A DNA stretch of 64,000 bases from Streptomyces wuyuanensis (GTDB lineage Bacteria; Actinomycetota; Actinomycetes; Streptomycetales; Streptomycetaceae), in the NCBI RefSeq assembly GCF_900103455.1, contig NZ_FNHI01000011.1, positions 62,001 to 126,000 of the forward strand. Direction: 5' to 3'. Position 1 is the stretch's first letter. Every line of letters starts with the position of its first letter. Shown here in pieces: positions 52,439 to 61,058 of this stretch. The position numbers were made by a program, and so were the translations under genes. The notes beneath the pieces are model-generated. The model saw only the letters and a list, made by a program, of their open reading frames with translations, was not told the DNA's origin and ran no database searches.

Positions 52439-53961
52439 TGGCGCTGACGGTCAAGCGAGCGACGCAGTTCGACGGCGAGCGGGTGGCCTGGGCCGTAGAC
52501 GCGTTCCGTGTCGAACAGCAGGTTCTGCAGCTGCTGATGGCCCGCGGTGTGGTCGCCCATCGCCAGCAGCAGATGGCCCATCCGGTGCCGGATGTCGAAG
52601 GCCCGTGAGGGGTCTCCCCCGGTCCTGTGGTGGCTCTCGTAGAAGGGCAGCAGCGCCCGGTACTCGGCGAGGGCCGCGGCCGTCTCCCCCAACTGCTCCA
52701 GGCACTGCGCCGCGTCGTAGCGGAACTGGAGCGTCTGCGGGTCGCCCGGCCCCGCCTCCGCGGCCCGGTCGTCCGCGAGACGGCGCAGCTCGGGCAGGGC
52801 GCGGCGGTACTGGCCGTCGTCCATCAGCGTCGTCGCGTACTGCTTCCGCAGGATGCGGACGACCGGGGACTGCTCCCCGTGCTCCGCGGCGGCCGCCGGG
52901 AGGATGCCTCCGAGGATGTCCACGGCCCGCGTGATGCTGCCTTCGCCGAGGAGGCGCTTGACCTCGTCGACGGCGGCGGCGACATCGGGGCGGTCGGCGG
53001 CCGGCGCCGCCGCGGCCACCACGCGCGGATCGGGCGGCGACGGAGCAGTCGCCCGATCCGGCCAGGGCGCGTGCGGCCGCAGGAAGGGGCGGGCCGGGTC
53101 GAGCGGCCCGCCGGGCGCACCGTGCCGTGTGGGCAGCAGCGGCGTCAGCGCCTCGTACACCTCCTGGGCGCCCGAGGGCCGGTGCTGCGGGTCCTTGGAG
53201 AGCAGCCGCAGCACCAGGGCCTCCAGCGGCTCGGGGACCTCGGGCCGGAGCTGCCGCACCGGCAGCGGGGGCTCGTAGAGGTGACGGTGGAGCACACCCA
53301 GCGCGGTGGAGCCCGCGAACGGCACGTTGCCGCTGAGCAGTTCGTGGAGCAGCACACCGAGGGCGTACAGGTCCGTGTACGGCCCGACGGCCCCGCCCAT
53401 GGCCTGCTCGGGCGCCATGTACGCCGGGCTGCCGATGGGCGATCCGGTGTGGGTCAGGCGGGTGGTGTCCGTGTCGATGACGGACGCCACACCGAGGTCG
53501 AGGACGGTGACCGTGCCGTCCGGCTTCACCATCACGTTCCGCGGCTTGAGGTCCCGGTGGACGATCGGGACGGCGTGCACGGCGCCGAGGACGGAGCACA
53601 GCTGGGCGGCCACGGAGACGGCCCACTCCCAGGGGTACGGGTCGTGCTCGGCGAGGTGGTCGGCGAGGTCCGCGCCCTCGACGTACTGCATGACGAGGTA
53701 CAGGTCGTCGCCGTCGCTGCCGGCGTCGTGCACGGTGACCAGGCCGGGGTGGGTCACCTGCGCGGTGACGCGGCACTCGCGGACGAAGCGGCGCCGCATC
53801 TCGTCGGCCGCGGTGGCGGGCGCCATATGGTCGGGGCGGAGCAGCTTCACCGCCACGCGGCGGTCGAGCCGCTGGTCGTAGCCGGTCCAGACCTGGCCCA
53901 TGCCGCCCTGGCCTATGACCGTGGAGAGTTCGTAGCGTCCGGCGATGACGCGTCCGTTCAC
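52423..53961 (-). CDS. Serine/threonine protein kinase with helical C-terminal domain
   Basis: The 512-residue cytosolic kinase has glycine loop GQGGMGQVW (17-25), catalytic Lys39 in VAVKLL, HRDLKPRNVMV, DLGVASVID (Leu replaces the Phe of DFG) and GSPAYMAPEQ. After a ~60-residue Pro-rich linker the last ~200 residues form helical repeats (TPR-like: PELRRLADDRAAEAGPGDPQTLQFRYDAAQCLEQLGETAAALAEYRALLPFYESH). It lacks the membrane helix and PASTA repeats of PknB. The start overlaps the stop of the upstream membrane gene by 4 bases. Confidence 0.92.
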   Translation of the reverse strand: MNGRVIAGRYELSTVIGQGGMGQVWTGYDQRLDRRVAVKLLRPDHMAPATAADEMRRRFVRECRVTAQVTHPGLVTVHDAGSDGDDLYLVMQYVEGADLADHLAEHDPYPWEWAVSVAAQLCSVLGAVHAVPIVHRDLKPRNVMVKPDGTVTVLDLGVASVIDTDTTRLTHTGSPIGSPAYMAPEQAMGGAVGPYTDLYALGVLLHELLSGNVPFAGSTALGVLHRHLYEPPLPVRQLRPEVPEPLEALVLRLLSKDPQHRPSGAQEVYEALTPLLPTRHGAPGGPLDPARPFLRPHAPWPDRATAPSPPDPRVVAAAAPAADRPDVAAAVDEVKRLLGEGSITRAVDILGGILPAAAAEHGEQSPVVRILRKQYATTLMDDGQYRRALPELRRLADDRAAEAGPGDPQTLQFRYDAAQCLEQLGETAAALAEYRALLPFYESHHRTGGDPSRAFDIRHRMGHLLLAMGDHTAGHQQLQNLLFDTERVYGPGHPLAVELRRSLDRQRQFRTG

Positions 53962-54635
53962 CGGTCACCGCCGTCGGGGCGGGGTTCCTTGCGGAGGAGG
54001 TCGCTGAGTTCGTCGAGTTCCGCGCGGACCTGGTCGATGCGACGGTTCGGCTCGAGGCCCGAGGACCGGCCGGGGACGGAACCCGAGGCCGGCGGCTGCG
54101 GCTGCGGCTGCGGCCCGGACTGCGAGGGCGACTGCCGCGGCAGGGGAGGGGGCTGCACCGGCCGGGCGTACGGGTTCGGCATCGCCGCCCCGGTGCCCTG
54201 CGGGCCGGCCGGCGGATAGCCGTACCCCGACACGGGCGGTTGCGGCGGCAGTCCGTAGCCGACCGGGCCGGCGCCGGCCGTGAGCCGTTCGTAGTGCCGG
54301 GTCTCCGCCATCACGTAGTAGGTGATGGACCCGACCATCACGAGCGTGACCCAGCCGAGGATGGTGAACGCCACGCCGTCGGTCATCTCCTCGTTCTCCG
54401 GGGAGGCGACACCGGCGAAGACGAGCAGGCCCACGTTGGCCGCGACGGTGGCGCAGAAGAGGATCCAGTCCACCCGCTTGCGGGTGACGATCGCCAGGCG
54501 CAGCATCGGCACCCAGGCGAGCAGGCTGCAGCTGAGCACGGCGAGCGCGATGAAGATCACGCGCAGGGTGACCAACGTGCTGTCGGAGGGCCGCCCGGCG
54601 GGTCGGGGCGGGTAGCCGTGGCCGTGGCCCTGCAT
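53958..54635 (-). CDS. Membrane protein translationally coupled to the kinase
   Basis: The 225-residue protein has three membrane helices (about 25-45, 55-75, 90-115) and a ~110-residue Pro/Gly/Gln-rich cytosolic tail that ends in a likely coiled coil (RRIDQVRAELDELSDLLRKE). AGGAG is 5 bases before ATG 54635, which decides the start over the longer frame. The tail could be a docking site or substrate for the overlapping kinase (inference). Confidence 0.78.
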   Translation of the reverse strand: MQGHGHGYPPRPAGRPSDSTLVTLRVIFIALAVLSCSLLAWVPMLRLAIVTRKRVDWILFCATVAANVGLLVFAGVASPENEEMTDGVAFTILGWVTLVMVGSITYYVMAETRHYERLTAGAGPVGYGLPPQPPVSGYGYPPAGPQGTGAAMPNPYARPVQPPPLPRQSPSQSGPQPQPQPPASGSVPGRSSGLEPNRRIDQVRAELDELSDLLRKEPRPDGGDR

Positions 54636-54803
54636 GGCTGCTCCTGGGACTGGTGCGTTCACTGGTGTGAGTTCACGGACTGCTGGTGGGACGAGGTCCG
54701 AGCGTATACATCGACACCGACATCCGGCCGTGGGTTGTACCGAACCGTTGTCGAACCGATCACGCCGGGAACGGCCCGGCCGCCCGGACCCGTCCCGCCG
54801 GGT

Positions 54804-56861
54804 TCACGCCTCGACCGTGCCGTCGGTCAGCCCGTCGTAGAGCCCCTGCACGAGCTGTTCGCCCAGCCGCCCCGCGAGACGCAGCGCCGACTCGAACTCG
54901 GCGAGTGCCCGGAAGCGGTCCCCGTAGCGCCGCTGTTCGGCGAGCGGCAGGCGGGGCAGCTGGAGGCGGCGCACGTCGAGCCGGGTCGCGGTGGAGGCGT
55001 AGCTGCTCGCCTGGCGGTTGTTCGCGGTGCCGCGCAGGAATCCGGCGAGGAACCAGGGGTCCAGCGCCGCCGGATCGGGGCGCAGCAGCTGGAGGTTGCG
55101 GCCGAGCGCGGCTCCGGCAGTCGCCTCGTCGACGACACGGGCCGACGGGCCGGCGCCGAGTACGGGCACGACGACGTCACCGGCCCTGACCAGCACCGGC
55201 TCGACGGGCTCCTCGCCGGGTGCGGGGCCTTCGGGGAGCGCCCCCGAGGGTGCGGTGCCGTCGAGCACGTCCTGTTCGGTGAGGACGGGCACCGGGCCGG
55301 TCCCCGTACCTCCGGACCGCAGTTCGAGGGCTCCCGCGCGGACCAGTTCGCCGACGGTGGTGCCGGGACGGACCGCCGCGCCGCCCGCCGCCGGCTCGGC
55401 GGCGCCCGGCGCGAGTTCGCGGGTGAGCCTCAGCGTGTCGTCCAGCCGCTCGCGCACGTCGGCGAGTTCAGCGGCACCTCCCCCGGCCGCGGGTGGCGGC
55501 AGATGGCGGGCCGGAGCCAGGTCCACGTCGTCGTCGAGGAGTTCGATGACCGGTACGGACCGGCTCCTCCCGGGCCGTTCCTCCACACCGCCGTCGCGGT
55601 CGAAGGGCTGCCAGGCTTCGAGGACCGTGCGGTGCACGCCCTGCCAGTCGAGTTTGTCGCGCCCGCCGCCCGGCTCGGCGAGCTCGGCGGTGTCGACCAG
55701 GAGCAGCTCCTGTCCGGGGCGTTCACCGGCGACGGGCCGGCGCAGCACCCAGAGGTGCAGCGGAATGCCGTACGGCGGCGCCGCCCCGGCGGGCAGGGCG
55801 ACGACGGCGCGCAGCGCACCGCGCCGCAGCAGATCCGCGCGCACCCGGCGGCCCGACTTGCGGGACGCCACGGCCGGCGGCATCAGCAGCACCGCCGCGG
55901 CACCCGGGCGCAGCCGGGCGAGCGCGTGCTGCACCCAGGCCAGCTCGGACTCGGTGCGCGCCGGGAAGCCGTACTCCCAGCGGGGGTCGTACGCGAGCTC
56001 GTCGTGGCCCCAGTTGCGTTCGTTGAACGGCGGGTGGCAGAGCACGGCGTCCGCGGCGAGTCCGGGGAAGGCGTCGGCGCGGAGGGTGTCGCCGGCGGCC
56101 GCCCGGACGTCGGCATCGCCGTGCAGGGCGAGGCGCAGCGCCGTGAGCGTGGCCAGCTCGGGGTCGGCGTCCTGGGCGTACAGGGCGGCGGGCTGCCGGA
56201 CGGCGCGCAGGAGTTCGCCGGTTCCGGAGGCGGGGTCGAGGACGGTCCGGCCCGGGGTGTCCGCCCCGGCGAGGGCGGCCATGAGCTCGGCCGGACCGGT
56301 CGGGGTGAGCGTGTACTGGCGGGGGTTGGCGTCCAGGTACCGGCCGAGCAGGAACTCGAACGCCTGGCGGGCGCCGATCTCGGCGGCGAGCTCGGCGGCG
56401 CCCCGCAGAAGGGGGACGGACGGCTCCAGTTCGGCGGGGGCCGGGGTCGGCACGGCCGCGCGCTGCGCCCCGAACCGGGCCTTGAGCACGTTGTCCAGGG
56501 CCATGGGGAGCACGGCCGGCAGCCGCTTGTCCGACACGGCGGCCAACTCCAGCCAGCCCGTGGGCCGGTCACGCACGAGCAGCAGGACGCGGCCCGCGTG
56601 CCCCAACGCGGTGACGGCACCGGCCGGATGGCCGGAGAGCTCCTGCCAGACCCTTTCCCGCAGCGGTACTTCCGCCAGCTTGCCCTGGACGCGCAGCCAC
56701 TGCTCGACGTCCCGGAGCGCGAAGGACGGGCTGGTCTCCGTGCCGCCGACGGGCTTGGGGAAGTCGGCGTGCCGGCGACGCCAGTTGCTGACCGCGGCGC
56801 GCCCGACGCCCGCCAGCCGGGCGATCCCGGCAGCGGTCACCTCTGCTGCGTTCTCCGGCAC
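54804..56861 (-). CDS. Fused HTH / N6-adenine methylase-like / specificity-like protein
   Basis: The 685-residue protein starts with an HTH (AAGIARLAGVGRAAVSNWRRRH). A methylase domain follows with SAM motif I LDPASGTGELLRAV (about 205) and motif IV CHPPFNERNWG (about 282). N6-adenine methylases need D/N/S-P-P-Y/F, and here the first residue is His, so activity is doubtful. The C-terminal ~250 residues end in an HsdS-like target-recognition pattern (RLQLPRLPLAEQRRYGDRFRALAEFESALRLAGRLGEQLVQGLYDGL). No restriction gene is nearby. It may act as a DNA-binding regulator. Confidence 0.85.
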   Translation of the reverse strand: MPENAAEVTAAGIARLAGVGRAAVSNWRRRHADFPKPVGGTETSPSFALRDVEQWLRVQGKLAEVPLRERVWQELSGHPAGAVTALGHAGRVLLLVRDRPTGWLELAAVSDKRLPAVLPMALDNVLKARFGAQRAAVPTPAPAELEPSVPLLRGAAELAAEIGARQAFEFLLGRYLDANPRQYTLTPTGPAELMAALAGADTPGRTVLDPASGTGELLRAVRQPAALYAQDADPELATLTALRLALHGDADVRAAAGDTLRADAFPGLAADAVLCHPPFNERNWGHDELAYDPRWEYGFPARTESELAWVQHALARLRPGAAAVLLMPPAVASRKSGRRVRADLLRRGALRAVVALPAGAAPPYGIPLHLWVLRRPVAGERPGQELLLVDTAELAEPGGGRDKLDWQGVHRTVLEAWQPFDRDGGVEERPGRSRSVPVIELLDDDVDLAPARHLPPPAAGGGAAELADVRERLDDTLRLTRELAPGAAEPAAGGAAVRPGTTVGELVRAGALELRSGGTGTGPVPVLTEQDVLDGTAPSGALPEGPAPGEEPVEPVLVRAGDVVVPVLGAGPSARVVDEATAGAALGRNLQLLRPDPAALDPWFLAGFLRGTANNRQASSYASTATRLDVRRLQLPRLPLAEQRRYGDRFRALAEFESALRLAGRLGEQLVQGLYDGLTDGTVEA

Positions 56862-57105
56862 GGGCTGCTCCTGTTCTCCGTCGGCGACCTCGCCGGCGCT
56901 GATGTGACACCGAGCATAGCGATGACCGCAAGACCGATCACTTCACAGCGTGAGGGAACCCGAATCGCGTGAACCTTGTTGACTCGGTTCACAGGCTCTG
57001 GTCTCATTGACCCGTCGCACCGCCAGGCCGTCTGACGGCCCGGACCACGCGGCGTCGCGTTGATCGCCACAACAGGCGCCGATGACACGTCCCTGGAGGA
57101 CACCC

Positions 57106-57915
57106 ATGTCCCAGTACACGCAGCAGCCCCAGTTCCCGCAGGCGCCCGTACCGGCCGCTCCGGCGCGCAACGGCCTCGGTACCGCCGCGCTGATCCTGGG
57201 GATCATCGGCGCCCTGTCCGGCCTGATCCCGCTCTTCTTCTGGCTGGCCGGCATCCTCGGCCTGATCGGGCTGATCCTCGGCCTCTCGGCGAAGGGCCGG
57301 GTGAAGCGCGGCGAGGCCACCAACAAGGGAGTCGCCGTCGCCGGCATCGTGCTCGGACTGGTGTCCCTGGTCCTGTCGGTGGTCGGCGCGGTCCTCACCT
57401 TCAAGGCCGTGGACGAGGCGGTCGACGAGATCAACAAGGTCACGTCCGGTTCGTCCGCCACCAGGAAGCCGGCCGGGAGCGACAAGCCGCTGGAGAAGGC
57501 GAAGGACGGCGAGGACGCGACCGGCAAGGCCCTGGCCGCCGGCGACTCCGCCGCCTACGACGACGACCTGACCATCACCGTGTCCGGGCCCGCGGCCTGG
57601 ACGCCCGGCGAGTACGCCATCGGCCACACCAAGGGCCACAAGGCCTACAAGGTCACCGTCGTCATCGAGAACGCCGGCAAGGAGAAGTTCGAGGCCGCGC
57701 TCGTGACCGCGGAGGCCCGCGCCGGCAAGGAGGGCGTGAAGGCCGAGGCGATCTACGACGGCAAGGTCGGCGAGCCGTTCACCGGCACGATCCTGCCCGG
57801 CAAGAAGGTCACCGCCGTCTGGGCCTTCGACGCCCCCGCCGACGCCGAGAACCTGACCGTCGAGGTCAGCCCCGGCTTCGAGTACAACGCCAGCGTCTGG
57901 GACCTGAAGCTCTGA
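57106..57915 (+). CDS. DUF4190/DUF4352 membrane protein
   Basis: The 269-residue protein has a Gln/Pro-rich N-terminus, two membrane helices (about 25-60 and 75-100, the DUF4190 signature AALILGIIGALSG and KGVAVAGIVLGLVSLVLSVVG), and an outer DUF4352 immunoglobulin-like domain (DDDLTITVSGPAAWTPGEY...YKVTVVIENAGKEKFEAA). No catalytic residues are visible. GGAGG is 6 bases before ATG 57106. Confidence 0.85.
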   Translation: MSQYTQQPQFPQAPVPAAPARNGLGTAALILGIIGALSGLIPLFFWLAGILGLIGLILGLSAKGRVKRGEATNKGVAVAGIVLGLVSLVLSVVGAVLTFKAVDEAVDEINKVTSGSSATRKPAGSDKPLEKAKDGEDATGKALAAGDSAAYDDDLTITVSGPAAWTPGEYAIGHTKGHKAYKVTVVIENAGKEKFEAALVTAEARAGKEGVKAEAIYDGKVGEPFTGTILPGKKVTAVWAFDAPADAENLTVEVSPGFEYNASVWDLKL

Positions 57916-57996
57916 GCCTCCGGTCCCGACCGGTCACCCCCACCCCCCGCAGACCCCGTCCCGTCCCACCCGCAATCGCCCCACGGAGAAACCGCC

Positions 57997-58764
57997 ATGC
58001 CCGCCGTCCCCCCGACCCGCCTCAAGCACCTCGCCCTCGCCTCGCTCTGCGCCGCCTCCGCCCTCGCCCTGACCGCGTGCGGACCCGTCGACCAGGCGGC
58101 CGAGGAGGGGAACAAGCCGACTGCCGAGTCCGGCCCGTACCCCGGCCTCTCGGGCCCCGAAGTCCTCAACAAGGCCATCACCACGACGAAGAAGGCGACC
58201 GCGCTCAGACTCAAGGTCAGCATGAAGACCGCGGACGGCCCGGTTCGCGGAGACCTCGCGGTGGACACCAAGGGGGACTGCGCGGGAACCCTCCACATGG
58301 GCACGGAGGGCACCACGGAGCTCATCAAGACCGGCGACACGGTCTATCTGCGCTTCGACGAGAAGATGCTGCGCTCCCAGACCGAGGGCAGCTCCGAGGC
58401 GGAGACCCAGGCCGCCCTGGACGCGCTGCTGGGCAAGTGGGTGCAGGAGAAGGCCGATGCCGAGGACGCCAAGGACCTCGCGCAGTTCTGCGACCTCGAC
58501 AGCTACCTCGAGGGGTTCAAGGCCGACGACACCGAGGCGAAGCGGGCCGGCGGCTCGGCGGTCAACGGCACTCCGACGGTCGTCCTCACGGAGTCCTACC
58601 GGGGCGAGAAGGCCACCGCCCACGTGGCCGCGAAGGGCACTCCGTACCTGCTCCGGTTCCAGGTGACGGGAGGCGCCGAACCGATCGACATGACCTTCTC
58701 GGAGTTCGACAAGCCGGTACCCGTGAAGAAGCCGGCCGAGAAGGACATCGTGGACCTCGGCTGA
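57997..58764 (+). CDS. Lipoprotein, LppX/LprG-like size
   Basis: The 255-residue protein has a lipobox ALTAC (Cys about 28). The mature part has SGPEVLNKAITTTKKATALRLKVSMKTADGPVRGDLAV and ends in TFSEFDKPVPVKKPAEKDIVDLG, a pattern of beta-rich lipid-carrier lipoproteins of actinobacteria. It may carry a lipid at the membrane surface (inference). It follows the DUF4190 gene by 81 bases and is likely co-transcribed. Confidence 0.8.
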   Translation: MPAVPPTRLKHLALASLCAASALALTACGPVDQAAEEGNKPTAESGPYPGLSGPEVLNKAITTTKKATALRLKVSMKTADGPVRGDLAVDTKGDCAGTLHMGTEGTTELIKTGDTVYLRFDEKMLRSQTEGSSEAETQAALDALLGKWVQEKADAEDAKDLAQFCDLDSYLEGFKADDTEAKRAGGSAVNGTPTVVLTESYRGEKATAHVAAKGTPYLLRFQVTGGAEPIDMTFSEFDKPVPVKKPAEKDIVDLG

Positions 58765-58789
58765 CGGGATCCGCGAGGAGCGGGGGACA

Positions 58790-58827
58790 GCCGGGAAGGC
58801 CGCACGGAGGGGGGCGGCCTTCCCGGC
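58790..58827 (+). terminator. Terminator after the lipoprotein gene
   Basis: A perfect 14-bp stem (GCCGGGAAGGCCGC and complement) begins 26 bases after the stop. Confidence 0.75.
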
Positions 58828-58982
58828 ATCTGCGTGGACGGGCGACGGGGCGCGGCCTCCCGGTGCCCCGGGCCGGGCACGGCCCCGCCCTCGGCGGACG
58901 GCGCGGCGCGATCGACGGCCCTTCACTTTCCTTCAGAGTTCCCTCACATGCCCTTCACAGTCGGAGGTAATCTCTCCGCAAG

Positions 58983-59008
58983 CTCGAGCGCTGCCGCTCG
59001 AGCGCTGC
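58983..59008. repeat. Direct repeat CTCGAGCGCTGC upstream of the lamin-tail gene
   Basis: Two identical 12-bp units, 2 bases apart, lie about 20 bases before the TTG start. The placement between promoter and start suggests a regulatory role in the leader. Confidence 0.5.
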
Positions 59009-59027
59009 ACCAACATGGGGAGGGTCC

Positions 59028-59474
59028 TTGAAGCTCCGTTACGCCGCCTCGGCCGCCGCCGTCGCCGCCGCCACCGCCGCCGGTCTGCTGACCGCCACGC
59101 CGGCCCACGCCGCCGGTGGAGTGAGCATCTACCGCGTGTCCTACAACTCGCCCGGTTCCGACACCGGTTCGAACACCTCGCTGAACGGCGAGTGGGTCCA
59201 GCTCTACAACTCCAGCTCGTCCGCGATCTCCATCCAGGGCTGGAAGCTGCGTGACGTCACCGGCTACACGTACACCTTCAGCGGCAAGATCGGCGCGAGG
59301 TCCTACCTCAAGGTGCACACCGGCAAGGGCTCCAACACGGCCGGATACCGCTACTGGGGACGCTCCTGGTACGTCTGGAACAACACCGGGGACACGGCGT
59401 ACCTGCGCAAGTCCACGGGTACGCTCGTCGACTCCTGCAAGTGGGGCTCGACGGGCTCCTCGAAGTACTGCTGA
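59028..59474 (+). CDS. Small secreted lamin-tail domain protein
   Basis: The 148-residue protein has a signal peptide (about 1-28, TPAHA-AGG) and a lamin tail domain (LNGEWVQLYNSSSSAISIQGWKLRDVTGYTYTF...WNNTGDTAYLRKSTGTLVDSC), an Ig-like beta sandwich that in bacteria is often surface-bound. One Cys pair near the C-terminus could form a disulfide. The start is TTG at 59028 with GGAGGG about 3-5 bases before it. Confidence 0.85.
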   Translation: MKLRYAASAAAVAAATAAGLLTATPAHAAGGVSIYRVSYNSPGSDTGSNTSLNGEWVQLYNSSSSAISIQGWKLRDVTGYTYTFSGKIGARSYLKVHTGKGSNTAGYRYWGRSWYVWNNTGDTAYLRKSTGTLVDSCKWGSTGSSKYC

Positions 59475-59481
59475 CCCGTAC

Positions 59482-59505
59482 CGCCGGTGCCGTCGGGCAC
59501 CGGCG
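59482..59505 (+). terminator. Terminator of the lamin-tail gene
   Basis: A perfect 10-bp stem (CGCCGGTGCC / GGCACCGGCG) with a 4-base loop, 8 bases after the stop. Confidence 0.75.
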
Positions 59506-59596
59506 TCGCGGCCCTCGGGCGCCGCACCGCACCGGGCCCCGCCGCACCGCGGCCGGCCCGGTGCGGCTCTTCCGGGGCCCGTGCGGTCCCGGCGGG

Positions 59597-60202
59597 TCAG
59601 CCGTCGAGGCGGCGGTCGTCCCGGTGGGCTCCGTAGTACACGGACTGGCGCGCCATGATCGTCCGCATCGAGGTGCCGCGCGGGACGCCGTGGACCGTGC
59701 CGGGGAAGTCCAGTCCTCGCTGCTTCTCCCAGAGCTCGTCGTGCCGGTCCGGCGCGAAGAGCTCCGCGGGGTCGCCGGCGGCGACCCAGCCGATGGGCAC
59801 GACCGTCCCCGGCTCCAGCCGCGAGTTGACGTGCAGCACGCTGTGGATCCGCAGCTCCGATCCCGCCCCGGCGACGGCGCCGGGGAACAGCGCCGCGCCG
59901 GTCGCCACGAACACCTCGTCCTCGGCGGTCGCGCCGTTGACGTGGGCGTGCGGCCCGACCAGCACGGCGTCCCCGATGACGGCAGGATGCCCCGCCCGGC
60001 CGCGGACGAGTGCGTTCTCCATGACCACGACGTCGGCGCCGGTCCGCACCTCGCCGTCCTCGGCGGTGAGCACGGCCCCGTGCAGGACGCGGGCCCTCTC
60101 GCCCAGGACGACGGCCCCGCACAGGACGGCGGAGGGGGCGACGTACGCCGACTCGGGGACCACGGGACGCCGCCCGCGGTGTTCGTACAGCAAGGGCCTC
60201 AC
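59597..60202 (-). CDS. Hexapeptide-repeat, gamma-carbonic-anhydrase-like protein
   Basis: The 201-residue protein is a left-handed beta-helix (repeats such as AYVAPSAVLCGAVVLGERARVLHGAVL and AVIGDAVLVGPHAHVNGATAEDEVFVATGAALFPGAVAGAGSEL). His residues in GPHAHVNG and RIHSVLHV are placed like the zinc ligands of gamma carbonic anhydrases. Carbonic anhydrase or acyltransferase activity cannot be told apart. It stands alone. Confidence 0.83.
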   Translation of the reverse strand: MRPLLYEHRGRRPVVPESAYVAPSAVLCGAVVLGERARVLHGAVLTAEDGEVRTGADVVVMENALVRGRAGHPAVIGDAVLVGPHAHVNGATAEDEVFVATGAALFPGAVAGAGSELRIHSVLHVNSRLEPGTVVPIGWVAAGDPAELFAPDRHDELWEKQRGLDFPGTVHGVPRGTSMRTIMARQSVYYGAHRDDRRLDG

Positions 60203-60215
60203 CCTCCGGCGTCTC

Positions 60216-60980
60216 TCAGCCTCCGCACTGACTCAGCATCATCCGCTTGTCCGCCGCCGTGACCGGCAGCTCGTACTTGAGTGCCACCTGGGCGAAGCGG
60301 ACCGCGTACGCGCACCGTATCCGGCGGTCCGGCGGAAGCCAGGAGGCCGGGCCCGAGTCCCGCTTGGCCGAGTTGGCACGGCCCTCGACGGGCAGGAGGT
60401 TGAGCACGTCGTTGGCGAACTGCCTGCGCCTGCTCTCCGGCCAGCGGGACGAGCCCATCTGCCAGCTGTACGAAAGCGGCACCACATGGTCGATCTGCAC
60501 CTCGGCGGCGTCGCGCTTGCGCCACTCGATGGTCTTCCCGGTGTACGGGTCGTGCAGGGTCATGGAGACGACCACGCAGTCGGAGCCGTCGCGGAAGCGC
60601 AGGTCCAGGCCGTCGCGCCGCAGCAAATCATTGCGCGTGTCGCACCCGTTCCGGGCGAGTGGAACGCCGTCGGCGGTGTCCGTCCAGGCCCGGCCGAACT
60701 CGTCCCGGTCGTAGCCCGTCTTCGGTCCACGGCCCTTGACCGTCAGTCCCTCCACGACCTTGCGGGCCTCCGCACGGTCCCGCTCCGCCGTCAAGGGCGC
60801 GAGACCGGGCCTCGTACCGTCCGGGTTGCCGAGCGGGCCGGCCACGCTGCCCGCCGACGGGCCGGAGGCGGAGCCCCCTGCACCGGGCGGGCCGGAACCG
60901 GGGACGCAGCCCGCGAGGACGGCGGCGGACAGGACGAGGGCGAACAGCGCCGGTTGCGGCTTGCGCGGGGAGTCGGGCAC
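60216..60980 (-). CDS. HNH endonuclease-fold lipoprotein (DUF1524)
   Basis: The 254-residue protein has a lipobox VLAGC (Cys about 25), a Gly/Pro linker and a C-terminal HNH/DUF1524 domain with VQIDHVVPLSYSW (catalytic His), NLLPVEGRANSAKRD. In Streptomyces these are exported HNH proteins, probably nucleases acting outside the cell on free DNA. It is 13 bases from the carbonic-anhydrase-like gene. Confidence 0.87.
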   Translation of the reverse strand: MPDSPRKPQPALFALVLSAAVLAGCVPGSGPPGAGGSASGPSAGSVAGPLGNPDGTRPGLAPLTAERDRAEARKVVEGLTVKGRGPKTGYDRDEFGRAWTDTADGVPLARNGCDTRNDLLRRDGLDLRFRDGSDCVVVSMTLHDPYTGKTIEWRKRDAAEVQIDHVVPLSYSWQMGSSRWPESRRRQFANDVLNLLPVEGRANSAKRDSGPASWLPPDRRIRCAYAVRFAQVALKYELPVTAADKRMMLSQCGG

Positions 60981-61058
60981 GCAGGGATCCTAGGGAACAA
61001 CGGCCCGCGCGAGGGCCGGATCCCGGGGAACGCCCGCCTCTCGGAGCCGGGCCGGGCC

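Noticed and set aside
54804..56861. BREX/Pgl phage-defence locus
   Set aside because: A methylase and kinase are adjacent, but no PglY, PglZ or nuclease is present. The neighbours are core genes and the methylase motif is degenerate.
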